Assembly: GCA_049522565.1 (NCBI GenBank)
Contig: JBEKNT010000210.1
Span: 1 to 11,558 of the forward strand
Reading direction: 5' to 3'
DNA length: 11,558 nucleotides
Origin: JASHVB01 sp049522565
GTDB taxonomy: Bacteria; Pseudomonadota; Alphaproteobacteria; Acetobacterales; Acetobacteraceae
The notes below the pieces were generated by a model. That model saw only the letters and a program-made list of their open reading frames with translations. It had not been told where the DNA came from and made no database searches. The translations under genes and the position numbers were made by a program. How positions within the stretch are numbered: the stretch's first letter is position 1; every line of letters begins with the position of its first letter. Positions 1 through 7,467 of the stretch are shown in pieces.

Positions 1-192
1 GGTGGCGGCCGGCTGCGCAAGTGGCAGCACCGCATCGACCACACCGACGGTCACCGCACGGCCAAACAGCAGGTCGTGGCGTTCGCGCAGCCCCGCCTGC
101 GAGCCCGCGAACAAATTGGCCGCGGTCCGGGCCTTGCCAACTCCGAGCGGCGTGGCGACGCCCAGTGCAGTCAGTGCCAACGCCGGTTTCAT
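1..192 (-). CDS. apeO: Beta-ketoacyl-ACP synthase (ApeO-like), N-terminal 64 residues, cut by window edge
   Basis: In the APE pathway the ApeO-type ketosynthase condenses malonyl-ACP units onto the growing aryl-polyene chain, working as a pair with the ApeC chain-length-factor-like protein. Only 64 residues are visible. They begin MKPALALTALGVATPLG, which matches the first strand and glycine turn of thiolase-fold ketosynthases. A segment around LFAGSQAGL and a later FGRAVTVG follow in the usual order. The catalytic Cys-His-His residues lie outside the window. The chosen start is ATG at 192. It overlaps the stop of a tiny leader reading frame (ATGA), and no strong ribosome binding site precedes it. 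A GTG in the same frame at 228 is the alternative. The gene lies about 95 nt downstream of the thioesterase stop, the only loose junction in the operon. Assignment as ApeO rather than ApeR rests on N-terminal style and position. Confidence 0.8.
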   Translation of the reverse strand, partial: MKPALALTALGVATPLGVGKARTAANLFAGSQAGLRERHDLLFGRAVTVGVVDAVLPLAQPAAT

Positions 193-286
193 ACCAGGCA
201 GAATCGGGAGCGGCCCATCGGGCGCCACCCATTGGTCATGCCGCCTCCCCGGTCAAGTGCCCGTGGGCAGGCTGCGGTCGGCACCG

Positions 287-694
287 TCATGTCGCGGCCC
301 GCACCTTCCCGATCAGCACCGCCGGGCTTTCGAGGCAGAGTTCACCGGTATCGATCCGCACGGCGACCTGGATGGTCCTGGCGCGCGTCAGCACGGTGCC
401 GCAGGCGAGGTCGCGAATGATGTAGTCGAACCGCAGGCGATTCTCGAATTCGACCAGCGTCGTGGTGACCACGACCTCCTGCCGGAAGCGGATCGGCGCG
501 ACATACTTCACCCGCATCTCGACAATCGGAAATGCGAAACCGGATTGCTGCATCTGCGTGTAGTTGTAATCCAGCCGATCCAGCATTTCGCACCGCCCTT
601 GCTCGAAGAACCGCGCGTAGTTGCCGTGCCAGACGATGTTCATCGGATCGAGATCGAAGAACTGCGCCTTGATAACGGTGTCGATGGACAGCAT
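287..694 (-). CDS. apeK: Acyl-CoA/ACP thioesterase, 4HBT hotdog family (ApeK-like)
   Basis: This is a cytoplasmic single-domain hotdog thioesterase of 135 residues, the normal length for the 4-hydroxybenzoyl-CoA thioesterase family. Such enzymes hydrolyse acyl thioesters. In APE clusters the protein is thought to act on polyene-ACP or misloaded intermediates. The signature is near the N terminus: FFDLDPMNIVWHGNY, where Asp16 sits at the position of the catalytic Asp of 4-hydroxybenzoyl-CoA thioesterase and His23/Gly24/Asn25 follow as in the family motif. A central helix (ARFFEQGRCEMLDRL) and beta strands complete the fold. Start ATG at 694 lies 8 nt after the stop of the glycosyltransferase-acyltransferase gene, so the two are co-transcribed. 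The stop at 287-289 overlaps an ATG at 290 that opens only a 33-codon frame. Family assignment is firm; the in vivo substrate is inferred from context. Confidence 0.88.
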   Translation of the reverse strand: MLSIDTVIKAQFFDLDPMNIVWHGNYARFFEQGRCEMLDRLDYNYTQMQQSGFAFPIVEMRVKYVAPIRFRQEVVVTTTLVEFENRLRFDYIIRDLACGTVLTRARTIQVAVRIDTGELCLESPAVLIGKVRAAT

Positions 695-702
695 GCGGAT
701 AC

Positions 703-2361
703 CTACCCGGCCCAGAAATCGTAGAAGTTATACCACTGGAACGGATCGGCGATGGCGTGTGCCTGCAACCGCGCGGCGTAACGCGCGGCGTGGCCTGCCA
801 GTATTTCGTTGCGCCCGGCGCGTGGCAGCACGATCCGTTCGGCGAAGCGTTCTATGACAAAGCGATAGCGATCGCCCACCTTGCGGCAGAACAGCAGCCA
901 GACCGGGCACTCCATCAAGGCGGCGAGCACATACGGCCCCTGCGGGAATGGCGCCGGTGCGCCCAGGAATGGCACCGGCGCGGCCCTGCCCTGGCTGCGA
1001 ACCGGGGTACGGTCGCCGGCGATCACGATCCAGCATCCGCGATCGACATGGTCGCGCAGGCTGATCGCCATGTCCGGCCCGATATCGGTCACCTGGAACA
1101 CATTCACCGCCGCATCCGGCGAAATGTCACGCAAGACCCGATTGAAGTTCTCGGTATGATGGGTGTGCGTCAGCACGAGCACCCGGGCCGCTGCGGCTGG
1201 ATCGAGCAAGGCGCGTGCCACGTCGGTATTGCCGAGATGGCCGACGATCACCACGCCGCCACGCGGATCGTTGGTGAAATCTGCAAGCGCCGCCTGGTCG
1301 GCGGCTTCGACCGCACCGGGCCGCATGCCGCCGCTCCAGGCGATGATCGAATCCAGCGAGCGGGCGGCGAACTGCATGAAATGGCGCAGTCCATCCAGCG
1401 TGTTGGGACGCCGGTTTACCCCGCCAGCGGCAAACGCGCGTTGCAGAAAGCACCGCGAGGCGCGCCGCCGGTCGCCCGCGGTGAGGTAGAAATACGCCAC
1501 GATCGGCGCCATCACCACGATGCAGCCGCGGCGTCCGATCAGGCGATAGGCGAGCACGCAAAAGCGGATGCCGAACGTGACGCCCAGCTCGCCAAGCGAC
1601 GCCCAATGGGTGGTGGGCGCGAGTTTGCCGGGGCGTCTCATGCGACCGCACGCCAGTCGTGCCAGCATGCCGAATACCAGCCGCGTATGCATCCAGGTGA
1701 TGCGCAGGTTGTCACGCCACGGCTGAAAGTTCGACCTGCCGCCGGGCGGATAGCTGACGCGGACCGGCACCATGACGACCGGCACGCCCCGCCAGCACAG
1801 GCGGACCATAACGGCGATGTCGAACTCCATCCGGCTGCCGACTTGCTCGGTCGTCACAACATCGGTCACCACCCCGAGCGGATAGACCCGCAGGCCGCAC
1901 ATCGTGTCGGTGAGGCGGAACGACAACGTCTCGACGAACACCCAGAGATGGGTGACCCAGCGACCGATCCGACGCCCCAGCGGCGCCGAACTGTCGAATA
2001 CGCCGTGGCCGCTGATCAGCGCGTCTGGGTATCGCTCTGCCAGCTCCAGCATCCGCGGCACGACAGCCAGATCGTGCTGGCCATCGGCATCGACCTGCAC
2101 GGCATGGGTGAAGCCGGCAGCGTGCGCCAGGCGGAGGCCTTCGCAGACCGCGCATCCCTTGCCGCCATTGACCGGCCGCCGGGTAACCCGGATCGCCCGA
2201 GCCTCGTCGTGCAATGCGGCGAGGGCAGCGGCAGCTTCCACCGCGCTGCCGTCATCGACCACAAAGACCGGCAGCCCGAGGCCGCTCAGTCTGGCTACAA
2301 TGTCGCCGATCAGCCGGTAATGATTATAGCTCGGGACGACGGCGCAGACCCGCACGGTCAT
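703..2361 (-). CDS. apeJ: Bifunctional GT2 glycosyltransferase / LpxL-like acyltransferase (ApeJ-like)
   Basis: A two-domain protein of 552 residues. Residues 1-235 are a GT-A fold family 2 glycosyltransferase: CAVVPSYN at the N terminus, VVDDGS around 34-39, and VDADGQHD with the metal-binding Asp91/Asp93. Residues about 258-552 are a lysophospholipid/lipid A type acyltransferase. It has a hydrophobic stretch near 265-292, the HX4D catalytic motif at His375-Asp380 (GHLGNTD), AGDRTPV at 448-454, and a PFPQGPYVLA segment. This fused architecture is typical of APE clusters, where it is proposed to build or acylate the lipid anchor at the inner membrane. A longer reading frame extends upstream to 2895, but it runs antiparallel through the dehydratase and ligase genes in another frame. 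ATG at 2361 overlaps the dehydratase stop by 4 nt (ATGA) and starts right at the GT2 fold. The sugar and acyl donors cannot be read from the sequence. Confidence 0.88.
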   Translation of the reverse strand: MTVRVCAVVPSYNHYRLIGDIVARLSGLGLPVFVVDDGSAVEAAAALAALHDEARAIRVTRRPVNGGKGCAVCEGLRLAHAAGFTHAVQVDADGQHDLAVVPRMLELAERYPDALISGHGVFDSSAPLGRRIGRWVTHLWVFVETLSFRLTDTMCGLRVYPLGVVTDVVTTEQVGSRMEFDIAVMVRLCWRGVPVVMVPVRVSYPPGGRSNFQPWRDNLRITWMHTRLVFGMLARLACGRMRRPGKLAPTTHWASLGELGVTFGIRFCVLAYRLIGRRGCIVVMAPIVAYFYLTAGDRRRASRCFLQRAFAAGGVNRRPNTLDGLRHFMQFAARSLDSIIAWSGGMRPGAVEAADQAALADFTNDPRGGVVIVGHLGNTDVARALLDPAAAARVLVLTHTHHTENFNRVLRDISPDAAVNVFQVTDIGPDMAISLRDHVDRGCWIVIAGDRTPVRSQGRAAPVPFLGAPAPFPQGPYVLAALMECPVWLLFCRKVGDRYRFVIERFAERIVLPRAGRNEILAGHAARYAARLQAHAIADPFQWYNFYDFWAG

Positions 2362-2705
2362 GGGCTGGACAGCATCACCCGCCCCTCTGATGCAACCCGG
2401 TCGCCGGAGCGATAGACAAACTCCAGCCGGCGGCGCGCCTTGTCGTGCGACAGCGTCAGCGCCAGGGGCATACCAGGCGTGATAACCCGCTTGAACTTGA
2501 TGCGAAAATCGGTTGCCGACGGTTGGCCGCATGGCAGGTGTCGCACGGCAAGTTGCATCACCCAGTCGATCTGGACCACGCCCGGAAGAATTGGAAATCC
2601 CGGATAGTGACCCAGGAAGCAAGGCAGATCGGCAGGCACGTCCAGTTGCAGCGTGACCCGGTCCGGCTCGGCCGCGACGCTGCGCACGATCGGAGCACAC
2701 ATCAT
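2358..2705 (-). CDS. apeI: 3-hydroxyacyl-ACP dehydratase, FabZ-like hotdog (ApeI-like)
   Basis: A 115-residue hotdog-fold dehydratase that removes water from 3-hydroxyacyl-ACP to leave the trans double bond of the polyene. In characterised APE systems ApeI works with ApeP. The FabZ-type active-site helix is clear: LGHYPGFPILPGVVQIDW, with catalytic His33 and Asp47 at the position of the usual FabZ Glu/FabA Asp. The protein is shorter than FabZ (about 150), as expected for this subfamily. It begins with two consecutive Met codons. The first, at 2705, gives an ATGA overlap with the ligase stop; the second, at 2702, would give a one-base overlap. The stop overlaps the next start by 4 nt. The partner dehydratase ApeP and the ketoreductase ApeQ are not in the window and would be expected beyond base 1. 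Confidence 0.87.
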   Translation of the reverse strand: MMCAPIVRSVAAEPDRVTLQLDVPADLPCFLGHYPGFPILPGVVQIDWVMQLAVRHLPCGQPSATDFRIKFKRVITPGMPLALTLSHDKARRRLEFVYRSGDRVASEGRVMLSSP

Positions 2706-4072
2706 GGCGCGTGGCCCCGACGTGCCAGGAACAGCGCCCGTACGTCCGCATCGCGCCGCTTGCCCATCGCGCCGCGCGGCAACTCATCGACAAAGCGCCA
2801 GGCTTTCGGCAGCCACGCGGATTCGAACACTTGCGCCAACTGCTGGCGGAGTTCGCGGCTGAAACGGAACCGCCCCATCTCGTCCAGGCGGGCACGGCCT
2901 TCGCCGTTCAACGCGACCGCGGCCGCGAGGCGCTCGGCCGCGCCGCCGAGTACCACGACAGCCGCATCGCTCACCAACGGCAACGCCAGCAGCGCCTTTT
3001 CCAGCCTTGCCAGGCTCACGCGTTTGCCCTCGATCTTGGCAATCCCGTCGTCGCGGCCGAGGAAATGGAATGTCCCGTCCGGCGTTATTTCGATCCGGTC
3101 GGCGGTGGCGCAGGGCAGGCCACCGGTGCCGAACGGCGATTGCACGATCATGCAGCCCGCATCGTCGGTACGCACCTGGACGTCCGGCAACGGGGTCCAC
3201 GGCTCGTCGCCGGATTGCTGGATGCGGGTGGCAATCGCCCCGGTTTCGGTGCTGCCGAACATCTCGACCGGCTGCACGCCCAGCACGGCAGCGGCCTCGC
3301 GCGCTTGCGCGGCGCGCAACGGTGCGCCGGCGGTGAAGACCAGCGTGGGGCGGTGTCCTTGCGGCAACGGGGCGATGCCGCTCAGCCGGATCAGATGCGC
3401 CGGGCTGGTGATCAGGATCGCGTCCGCCACGCCGCGCGCCAGCAGGTTCTCCCAGAGGTCATCCACATGGCTTACGAACGGTCGGCCGCCGACCAGCGGC
3501 CACAGCAGGTGGAAGGTCAGTCCGAAGATGTGCCGATACGGCACCGTCGCCATGACCGGCCGACACGCCATCGCCTCGCCCCACACCGACTCCAACATGG
3601 CGATTTCGTCATCGATGACAGCAAGCGGTTTGACGATTCGTTTCGGCACCCCGGTCGAGCCGGATGTGAAGAATTCCAGCATGGCACTTGCCGGACTGAG
3701 CACGCCGACCGGCGCCGCGCCGTGCCGCCCCTCCTCGATGGGCAGCGCCGCGACCTGCGCTGCCGCGGGTTCGTCGCATAGCAGCACATCGAACTCGTCG
3801 CGCAGGCCGGCGATTGTGTTGGGCAGGCCATCGGGCGGCAGGACCACCGTGGCGCCGGCATGCATCAGGCCAAACAGGCCAACCAGGAAGCGGTATGGAT
3901 CGGCGGAGAGCACCGCGCCGCGCGCAACCCGCGCCGCGCGGGCGAGGCCGGCAGCATGGGCGACATCGGCGGCGAAACGGCCAAACGACAAGGCCACGCC
4001 GTCGCGCATCGCCAGCAGGGCAGCGGGTTGGCGGCCGGAGACGAACAGGCGGCCAAGCGACGTGGCGGTCAC
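2702..4072 (-). CDS. apeH: AMP-forming acyl-ACP ligase (ApeH-like)
   Basis: An ANL-superfamily adenylating enzyme of 456 residues. In APE biosynthesis it activates the aryl starter (4-hydroxybenzoate-type acid) with ATP and transfers it to an ACP. The P-loop FFTSGSTGVPK lies at 134-144 and the A5-like motif MFGSTETG at 271-278. The ribose-binding Asp is in ADRIEI (325), the hinge GRDDGIAKIEGKRVS at 339-353, and the adenylation Lys438 in LPRGAMGKRR. It is shorter than typical acyl-CoA synthetases (500-600) but normal for APE ligases. The start is GTG at 4072, and GTGA overlaps the stop of the preceding membrane protein by 4 nt. The C terminus overlaps the dehydratase start by 4 nt. The aryl specificity is inferred from the cluster, not from binding-pocket residues. 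Confidence 0.9.
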   Translation of the reverse strand: MTATSLGRLFVSGRQPAALLAMRDGVALSFGRFAADVAHAAGLARAARVARGAVLSADPYRFLVGLFGLMHAGATVVLPPDGLPNTIAGLRDEFDVLLCDEPAAAQVAALPIEEGRHGAAPVGVLSPASAMLEFFTSGSTGVPKRIVKPLAVIDDEIAMLESVWGEAMACRPVMATVPYRHIFGLTFHLLWPLVGGRPFVSHVDDLWENLLARGVADAILITSPAHLIRLSGIAPLPQGHRPTLVFTAGAPLRAAQAREAAAVLGVQPVEMFGSTETGAIATRIQQSGDEPWTPLPDVQVRTDDAGCMIVQSPFGTGGLPCATADRIEITPDGTFHFLGRDDGIAKIEGKRVSLARLEKALLALPLVSDAAVVVLGGAAERLAAAVALNGEGRARLDEMGRFRFSRELRQQLAQVFESAWLPKAWRFVDELPRGAMGKRRDADVRALFLARRGHAP

Positions 4073-4656
4073 AATGCCGGCCGTGGCAAGACGCGGCGCC
4101 GCACCATGACTTCAACGGCGAACAGGGCGCCGATCAGCAAATAGGAAACCAGGCCGGTCCACAGGCTCCAGATCGCGACCGTAAACCACACGGCGCAGAC
4201 GCTGGTGATGCAGGCGTTGATCAGGAAGAAGACCAGCCACACCTTGGTGACGGTGCGGGTATAGCCGACCTCCTGGGACGACAGGTCAGGCTTGGTCAGC
4301 CGCGCGATGCGCTCGATCGCGCTCGGCGGCTGCACCAGGGACCAGGCGAAGATGGCGGCGAGGCTCAGGTTGATGATCAGCGGATAGGCCTGCACGGCGA
4401 GCATCGGCCGCAACGCCAGCAGCAGCAGGATCCCGAGCAAAACGGCGGCCATCAACACGATGCTCCAGCGCGGCATGGCAACGCCGGCGCGCCGTTGGCG
4501 GTGCAGCACGTGCAATGCGCCCAGCCCGATGGCAACGACGACCAGTGGACCGGGCGGCACATGGGGGAGGCCGAAATACACCAGGACCGGATACAGCACG
4601 GTGCCAACCCCGGCGACGATGGGAACCAGGTCAGGCAGCCGCGTTGGGGACCGCAT
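4069..4656 (-). CDS. apeG: Small polytopic membrane protein, COG4648-like (ApeG-like)
   Basis: An inner-membrane protein of about 195 residues with roughly six hydrophobic segments (near 10-30, 36-52, 63-82, 86-108, 138-158 and 164-185) and basic loops such as LHRQRR and VRRRVLPR. Members of this family occur in APE clusters between the ACP and ligase genes; no enzymatic activity is established. A conserved-looking stretch, ERIARLTKPDLSSQEVGYTR, lies between the two groups of helices and may carry the function. The start is uncertain. ATG at 4656 gives MRSPTRLPDLVP and ATG at 4665 adds three residues; both overlap the end of the ACP gene (26 or 35 nt). An open frame continues to 4728, but the extra residues are the antisense-like reading of the ACP tail. 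The stop overlaps the ligase GTG by 4 nt. Confidence 0.8.
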   Translation of the reverse strand: MRSPTRLPDLVPIVAGVGTVLYPVLVYFGLPHVPPGPLVVVAIGLGALHVLHRQRRAGVAMPRWSIVLMAAVLLGILLLLALRPMLAVQAYPLIINLSLAAIFAWSLVQPPSAIERIARLTKPDLSSQEVGYTRTVTKVWLVFFLINACITSVCAVWFTVAIWSLWTGLVSYLLIGALFAVEVMVRRRVLPRPAL

Positions 4657-4912
4657 CTTCGTCATCCAGCAGGGTCGCTTCCACGCACACCACCACGTCG
4701 CGTACGGTGCGCACCGCCTTGAACGCATCAGGCTTGATCTTGCGGCCGGTCAGCTCGCTGAGTTTCACGATCAGGTCGACCGCGTCGATGCTGTCGAGGT
4801 CGAGGTCTTCATACAGCTTCGCATCCAGCGTGATGCGGTCCTGAGGGATCTCGAACATCTCCTCGAGGTCGGCGCGCAGCCGTGCGAGGATGTCATCCTG
4901 CGACAGCGTCAT
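4631..4912 (-). CDS. apeF: Acyl carrier protein 2 (ApeF-like)
   Basis: An acidic 93-residue acyl carrier protein. The phosphopantetheine attachment motif is DLDLDSIDAVDL, with the modified Ser at 41. It is preceded by the usual helix 1 (LARLRADLEEMFEI) and followed by helix 3-like sequence ending VVVCVEATL. It carries acyl intermediates during aryl-polyene assembly. It differs from the neighbouring ACP throughout except around the Ser, so the two are not a recent duplication and probably have separate partners (starter loading versus elongation). ATG at 4912 overlaps the stop of the first ACP by 4 nt (ATGA). The 3' end overlaps the start of the membrane protein gene. Naming as ApeF follows gene order only. 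Confidence 0.9.
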   Translation of the reverse strand: MTLSQDDILARLRADLEEMFEIPQDRITLDAKLYEDLDLDSIDAVDLIVKLSELTGRKIKPDAFKAVRTVRDVVVCVEATLLDDEDAVPNAAA

Positions 4913-5175
4913 TGGCGCACTCCCTGCTGGCTGCGGATGAACTGCGCCAGGGAGCGCACATTGGCGAAATGCGCCTTGGCCGCCTCGGTCACCGATTCGA
5001 TACGTATCCCGTAGCGTTTACGCAGTGCAACACCAAGCTCCATGGCGTCGATCGAATCCAGGCCAAGACCTTCGACGAACAGCGGCTCGCCGCTATCGAT
5101 CGTCTCGGGTGCCAGATCTTCCAGCTCCAGGACTTCAACGATCATGGTCTTGATCTCGGCCTCCAGGTCATCCAC
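4909..5175 (-). CDS. apeE: Acyl carrier protein 1 (ApeE-like)
   Basis: An 88-residue acidic acyl carrier protein with the 4'-phosphopantetheine site GLGLDSIDAMEL, Ser41. The N-terminal helix (LEAEIKTMIVEVLELEDL) and C-terminal helix (ANVRSLAQFIRSQ) are in the usual places. It would tether the starter or the growing polyene for the ketosynthase, ketoreductase and dehydratase. The start is GTG at 5175, supported by a GGGAG ribosome binding site about 9 nt upstream. The start overlaps the end of the acyltransferase gene by 8 nt and the stop overlaps the next ACP start by 4 nt. A phosphopantetheinyl transferase is needed for activation and is not encoded in the window. Naming as ApeE follows position. 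Confidence 0.9.
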   Translation of the reverse strand: MDDLEAEIKTMIVEVLELEDLAPETIDSGEPLFVEGLGLDSIDAMELGVALRKRYGIRIESVTEAAKAHFANVRSLAQFIRSQQGVRQ

Positions 5176-5932
5176 GTGCCAATCTCCCGGTGTAAAATTG
5201 ATGCAGCTCCTGCATCAGCCGACGAGCGCCGAGGCCTCGATACGGATACGCCATGAAACGCCGAATGTCCATGGGGGCCACAATCTCCAGTCGGAATCTG
5301 GGTCGCCGCGGCGGGACCCGGTACCAAGGTTCGCCCTTGGTCAGGGTGAGAGGCTCGCAGGAGATCACCACGCGTTGGATCGGCGCCCCGGTGAGCATGG
5401 CGATGTTGGCGACGCCGCGGCGAAACTGCACCGGCTCGCCGAGCCGCGAACGAGTTCCTTCCGGGAAGACAATGAGATTGTTGCCCTGGCTCAGGGCCGC
5501 GCGGCAGGCGGTTATGGTCGCCTCCGGGTCGAGGTCGTTGCGGATATAGCCGGCGGCGCGGACCACGCCCTTCAGGTAGCGGTTGTCCCACAGCTCGTGC
5601 TTGACAATGCAGCGCACGCGCGGCGTCAGCGCCATCAGGAACACCACGTCGAGCAATGTCGGGTGGTTGGCGACGATGATGCTACCGCGGCAGGCGGCCA
5701 GTCGCTCGGCGCCGCTGACCTCCAGGCTGATCAACCCAAGGCCGCGCAACATCGCCAGATACACGCGGAACACAAGCTGGATCAGCCGCTGGCTACGGTC
5801 CTCCCGACCTTCGCGCCGGATCGCCAGGATGGGAAACACCATGCCCGCCAGCACGGCGCCGCCGAGGAAGAAGCAGGCGAACGCGAAGCCGGTGGCGAGC
5901 ACGCGCCAGGTCCGCTGCACCGGGTCAAGCAT
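5168..5932 (-). CDS. apeD: 1-acyl-glycerol-3-phosphate acyltransferase-like (PlsC family, ApeD-like)
   Basis: A 254-residue PlsC-family acyltransferase. It has an N-terminal membrane segment (about 11-38) and then the catalytic HX4D box in VANHPTLLD (His90, Asp95). The glycerophosphate-binding type motif FPEGTRS is at 156-162, and a GAPIQRVVISCEP strand follows near 182-194. In APE clusters this enzyme is thought to help join the polyene to a lipid-like anchor; the acceptor is not known. Start ATG at 5932 overlaps the end of the ketosynthase-like gene by 8 nt. The open frame continues to 6253, but that part is an out-of-frame reading of the upstream gene. The 3' end overlaps the first ACP by 8 nt. 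Length and motifs are normal for the family. Confidence 0.88.
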   Translation of the reverse strand: MLDPVQRTWRVLATGFAFACFFLGGAVLAGMVFPILAIRREGREDRSQRLIQLVFRVYLAMLRGLGLISLEVSGAERLAACRGSIIVANHPTLLDVVFLMALTPRVRCIVKHELWDNRYLKGVVRAAGYIRNDLDPEATITACRAALSQGNNLIVFPEGTRSRLGEPVQFRRGVANIAMLTGAPIQRVVISCEPLTLTKGEPWYRVPPRRPRFRLEIVAPMDIRRFMAYPYRGLGARRLMQELHQFYTGRLARG

Positions 5933-6644
5933 GACGCCAATGCCAGACCATGCGTTCCCCGGTCGCGCTGGCCTCCGGCGCCGTGGTCCGCAGGAAGCGC
6001 AGGAAGACGGCAGCCGCCGCCTCGCCCGGTGGCGTGTCGGCGATCGGGCGCGCCGCCATGACGACGCGGCGCGAGGCCCGGGGCGGCGGCACCAGCACGA
6101 GCGCAAGTGCCAGCGTGACATCCGCGCAGGCCGGCGTCGCGTCGGGGTAGCCTGCGGGCAAGGCCGCGTCATAGTACACGAGCATAACGGGCTCTTCCGG
6201 TCGCTCTTGCAGGCAGGCGGCAGCCTCCAGCAGACCGAAGCCGAAGCTGTCAACGCCGGCGGCCAGCGCGATGTGTCCGCCGCGGTTGCGCGTGCAGATC
6301 GACAGCAGGCCTGCCAGGGCGTTGTGCACGCCCAGGCTGAAGTCAGCCGGCGACGGGCCGTCCTCGTCGGCCACCTCCTGAAGCATGCTCAGCGCGCGGT
6401 CGAACTCGCCGTGCCGCGATGCGAAGACGAACCGCGCTTGCTCGACCTGCGGCAGCGCCCATGCGACGCGCAACGCCGCCTGGCCGATCGGGCTGACCCG
6501 CCGCCGCAGCAAGACCGGCACGGCAGGCCGCGCGAGCGCAGTACCGCCGGCGTCGCTGGGTGCCTGCCAACAAACATCAGGTTCGTTGCTGGGCTGCGGA
6601 CCACCGGCCGAGTACGCGGCTACGCCGAACGCCAGTTCCATCAT
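5925..6644 (-). CDS. apeC: Beta-ketoacyl synthase chain-length-factor-like protein (ApeC-like)
   Basis: First gene of the operon, 239 residues. It belongs to the short ketosynthase-like family found in APE clusters (ketoacyl-synt_2 type). Recognisable features are FASRHGEFDR near 74-83, the stretch SPADFSLGVHNALAG at 98-112, and ALAAGVDSFGFGLLEAA at 126-142. No canonical ketosynthase active-site Cys motif (TACSS-like) is present, which fits a non-catalytic partner. In characterised APE systems ApeC pairs with the ApeO ketosynthase and helps set chain length. Two adjacent Met codons (6644 and 6641) are possible starts; the preceding DNA has only a weak AGG. Frame extension to 6830 gives Arg-rich sequence unlike the family and was not used. 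It overlaps the acyltransferase start by 8 nt. Confidence 0.85.
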   Translation of the reverse strand: MMELAFGVAAYSAGGPQPSNEPDVCWQAPSDAGGTALARPAVPVLLRRRVSPIGQAALRVAWALPQVEQARFVFASRHGEFDRALSMLQEVADEDGPSPADFSLGVHNALAGLLSICTRNRGGHIALAAGVDSFGFGLLEAAACLQERPEEPVMLVYYDAALPAGYPDATPACADVTLALALVLVPPPRASRRVVMAARPIADTPPGEAAAAVFLRFLRTTAPEASATGERMVWHWRHA

Positions 6645-7339
6645 GTGGCCTGGGTTCCCACTCTGCCGGCTCACTGACCGGCGAACGGCACGACATCGCC
6701 TGGTCGAACAACGCCCGCTGCGAGGATACCGTGGCGGCATTCGACGCGGGTTCGGCCGGGGACCTCCCTGTAGCAGCTCGGCATGTCGGTCACGGCATCG
6801 GCGCCCAACGACGCGGCGCGCCGCTGTCATACAGGTGGGGCCGAGACGGAAAGGTCCTTTCGCAGGCGCTGCCTGGCGTCATGGCGAATGCGTTGATTGG
6901 CGGATTGGCAACGACCTTGCCGCCGGGCCGAGCGCACCGCGTAACCGACCGGGTGTCGCAACGAACGCTTATCGGATTTCCTGGCCTCTGGCGGGGTTCG
7001 GGCGTAGCGGCGGCGCTGGCGATCGGCAACATCACGACCTTGCTGCCGGCACAGTATGGCGATGGAGCCGGCAACAGAATCGACAGAACGATCCCGGACT
7101 GAATGCAAATCAAGATCGAATCCCCCCGGCGGCCGGGCCATTTGCGGGCACCGACGAAACCGGCTTTGTTCGCTTAGCCTAGCGCTGCCCGGTTGCGATA
7201 TCAAACGGATTATATTTGCCAGGCGGATATGGCGTCTGATCGCCGCCACGTTGGCTGGAATGCAGGGGATCGTTTCTCCAGCGGGGCCACGACGACCCAT
7301 CCGGTTATGCGGTAAGGGCGGCACACCAGATGTTCCACC

Positions 7340-7361
7340 GCAGCCGGCGCGAACCGGCTGC
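7340..7361. repeat. Perfect 8-bp inverted repeat (hairpin)
   Basis: GCAGCCGG at 7340-7347 pairs with CCGGCTGC at 7354-7361 around a 6-nt loop. No T-run follows on either strand, so it is not an obvious intrinsic terminator. It lies in the gene-free stretch upstream of the APE operon. Confidence 0.5.
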
Positions 7362-7428
7362 TGAACGACCGAGGCTGGGGTCAACCCGCCGCGACCTGGC
7401 AGGTCCCCAAGGCCGCGGCCTGGGCGCG

Positions 7429-7467
7429 AGCATCCGGCAGGCCCCCCAGCCCCGAAAGCCGGATGCT
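7429..7467. repeat. Perfect 10-bp inverted repeat
   Basis: AGCATCCGGC at 7429-7438 and GCCGGATGCT at 7458-7467 are exact reverse complements separated by 19 nt. A separate 10-bp palindrome, GGCCGCGGCC, lies just to the left at 7411-7420. The spacing and symmetry would suit a dimeric regulator site or an RNA stem. Neither can be chosen from the sequence alone. Confidence 0.5.

Noticed and set aside
757..2415. 552-codon plus-strand open frame
   Set aside because: It lies antisense to the glycosyltransferase-acyltransferase gene, is rich in Arg, His, Gln and Ala, and shows no family motif; high GC content produces such antisense frames.
2362..2895. Upstream extension of the glycosyltransferase-acyltransferase frame to 2895
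   Set aside because: It runs through the dehydratase and ligase genes in another frame; the 4-nt overlap start at 2361 begins exactly at the GT2 fold.
2445..4109. 554-codon plus-strand open frame
   Set aside because: Antisense to the ligase gene, Ser/Arg/Pro-rich with no domain pattern; the minus strand has all adenylation motifs.
6790..7113. 107-codon minus-strand frame with a hydrophobic start
   Set aside because: The first 40 residues could pass as a signal peptide, but the rest shows no pattern and an equally plausible frame lies opposite; not supported as a gene.
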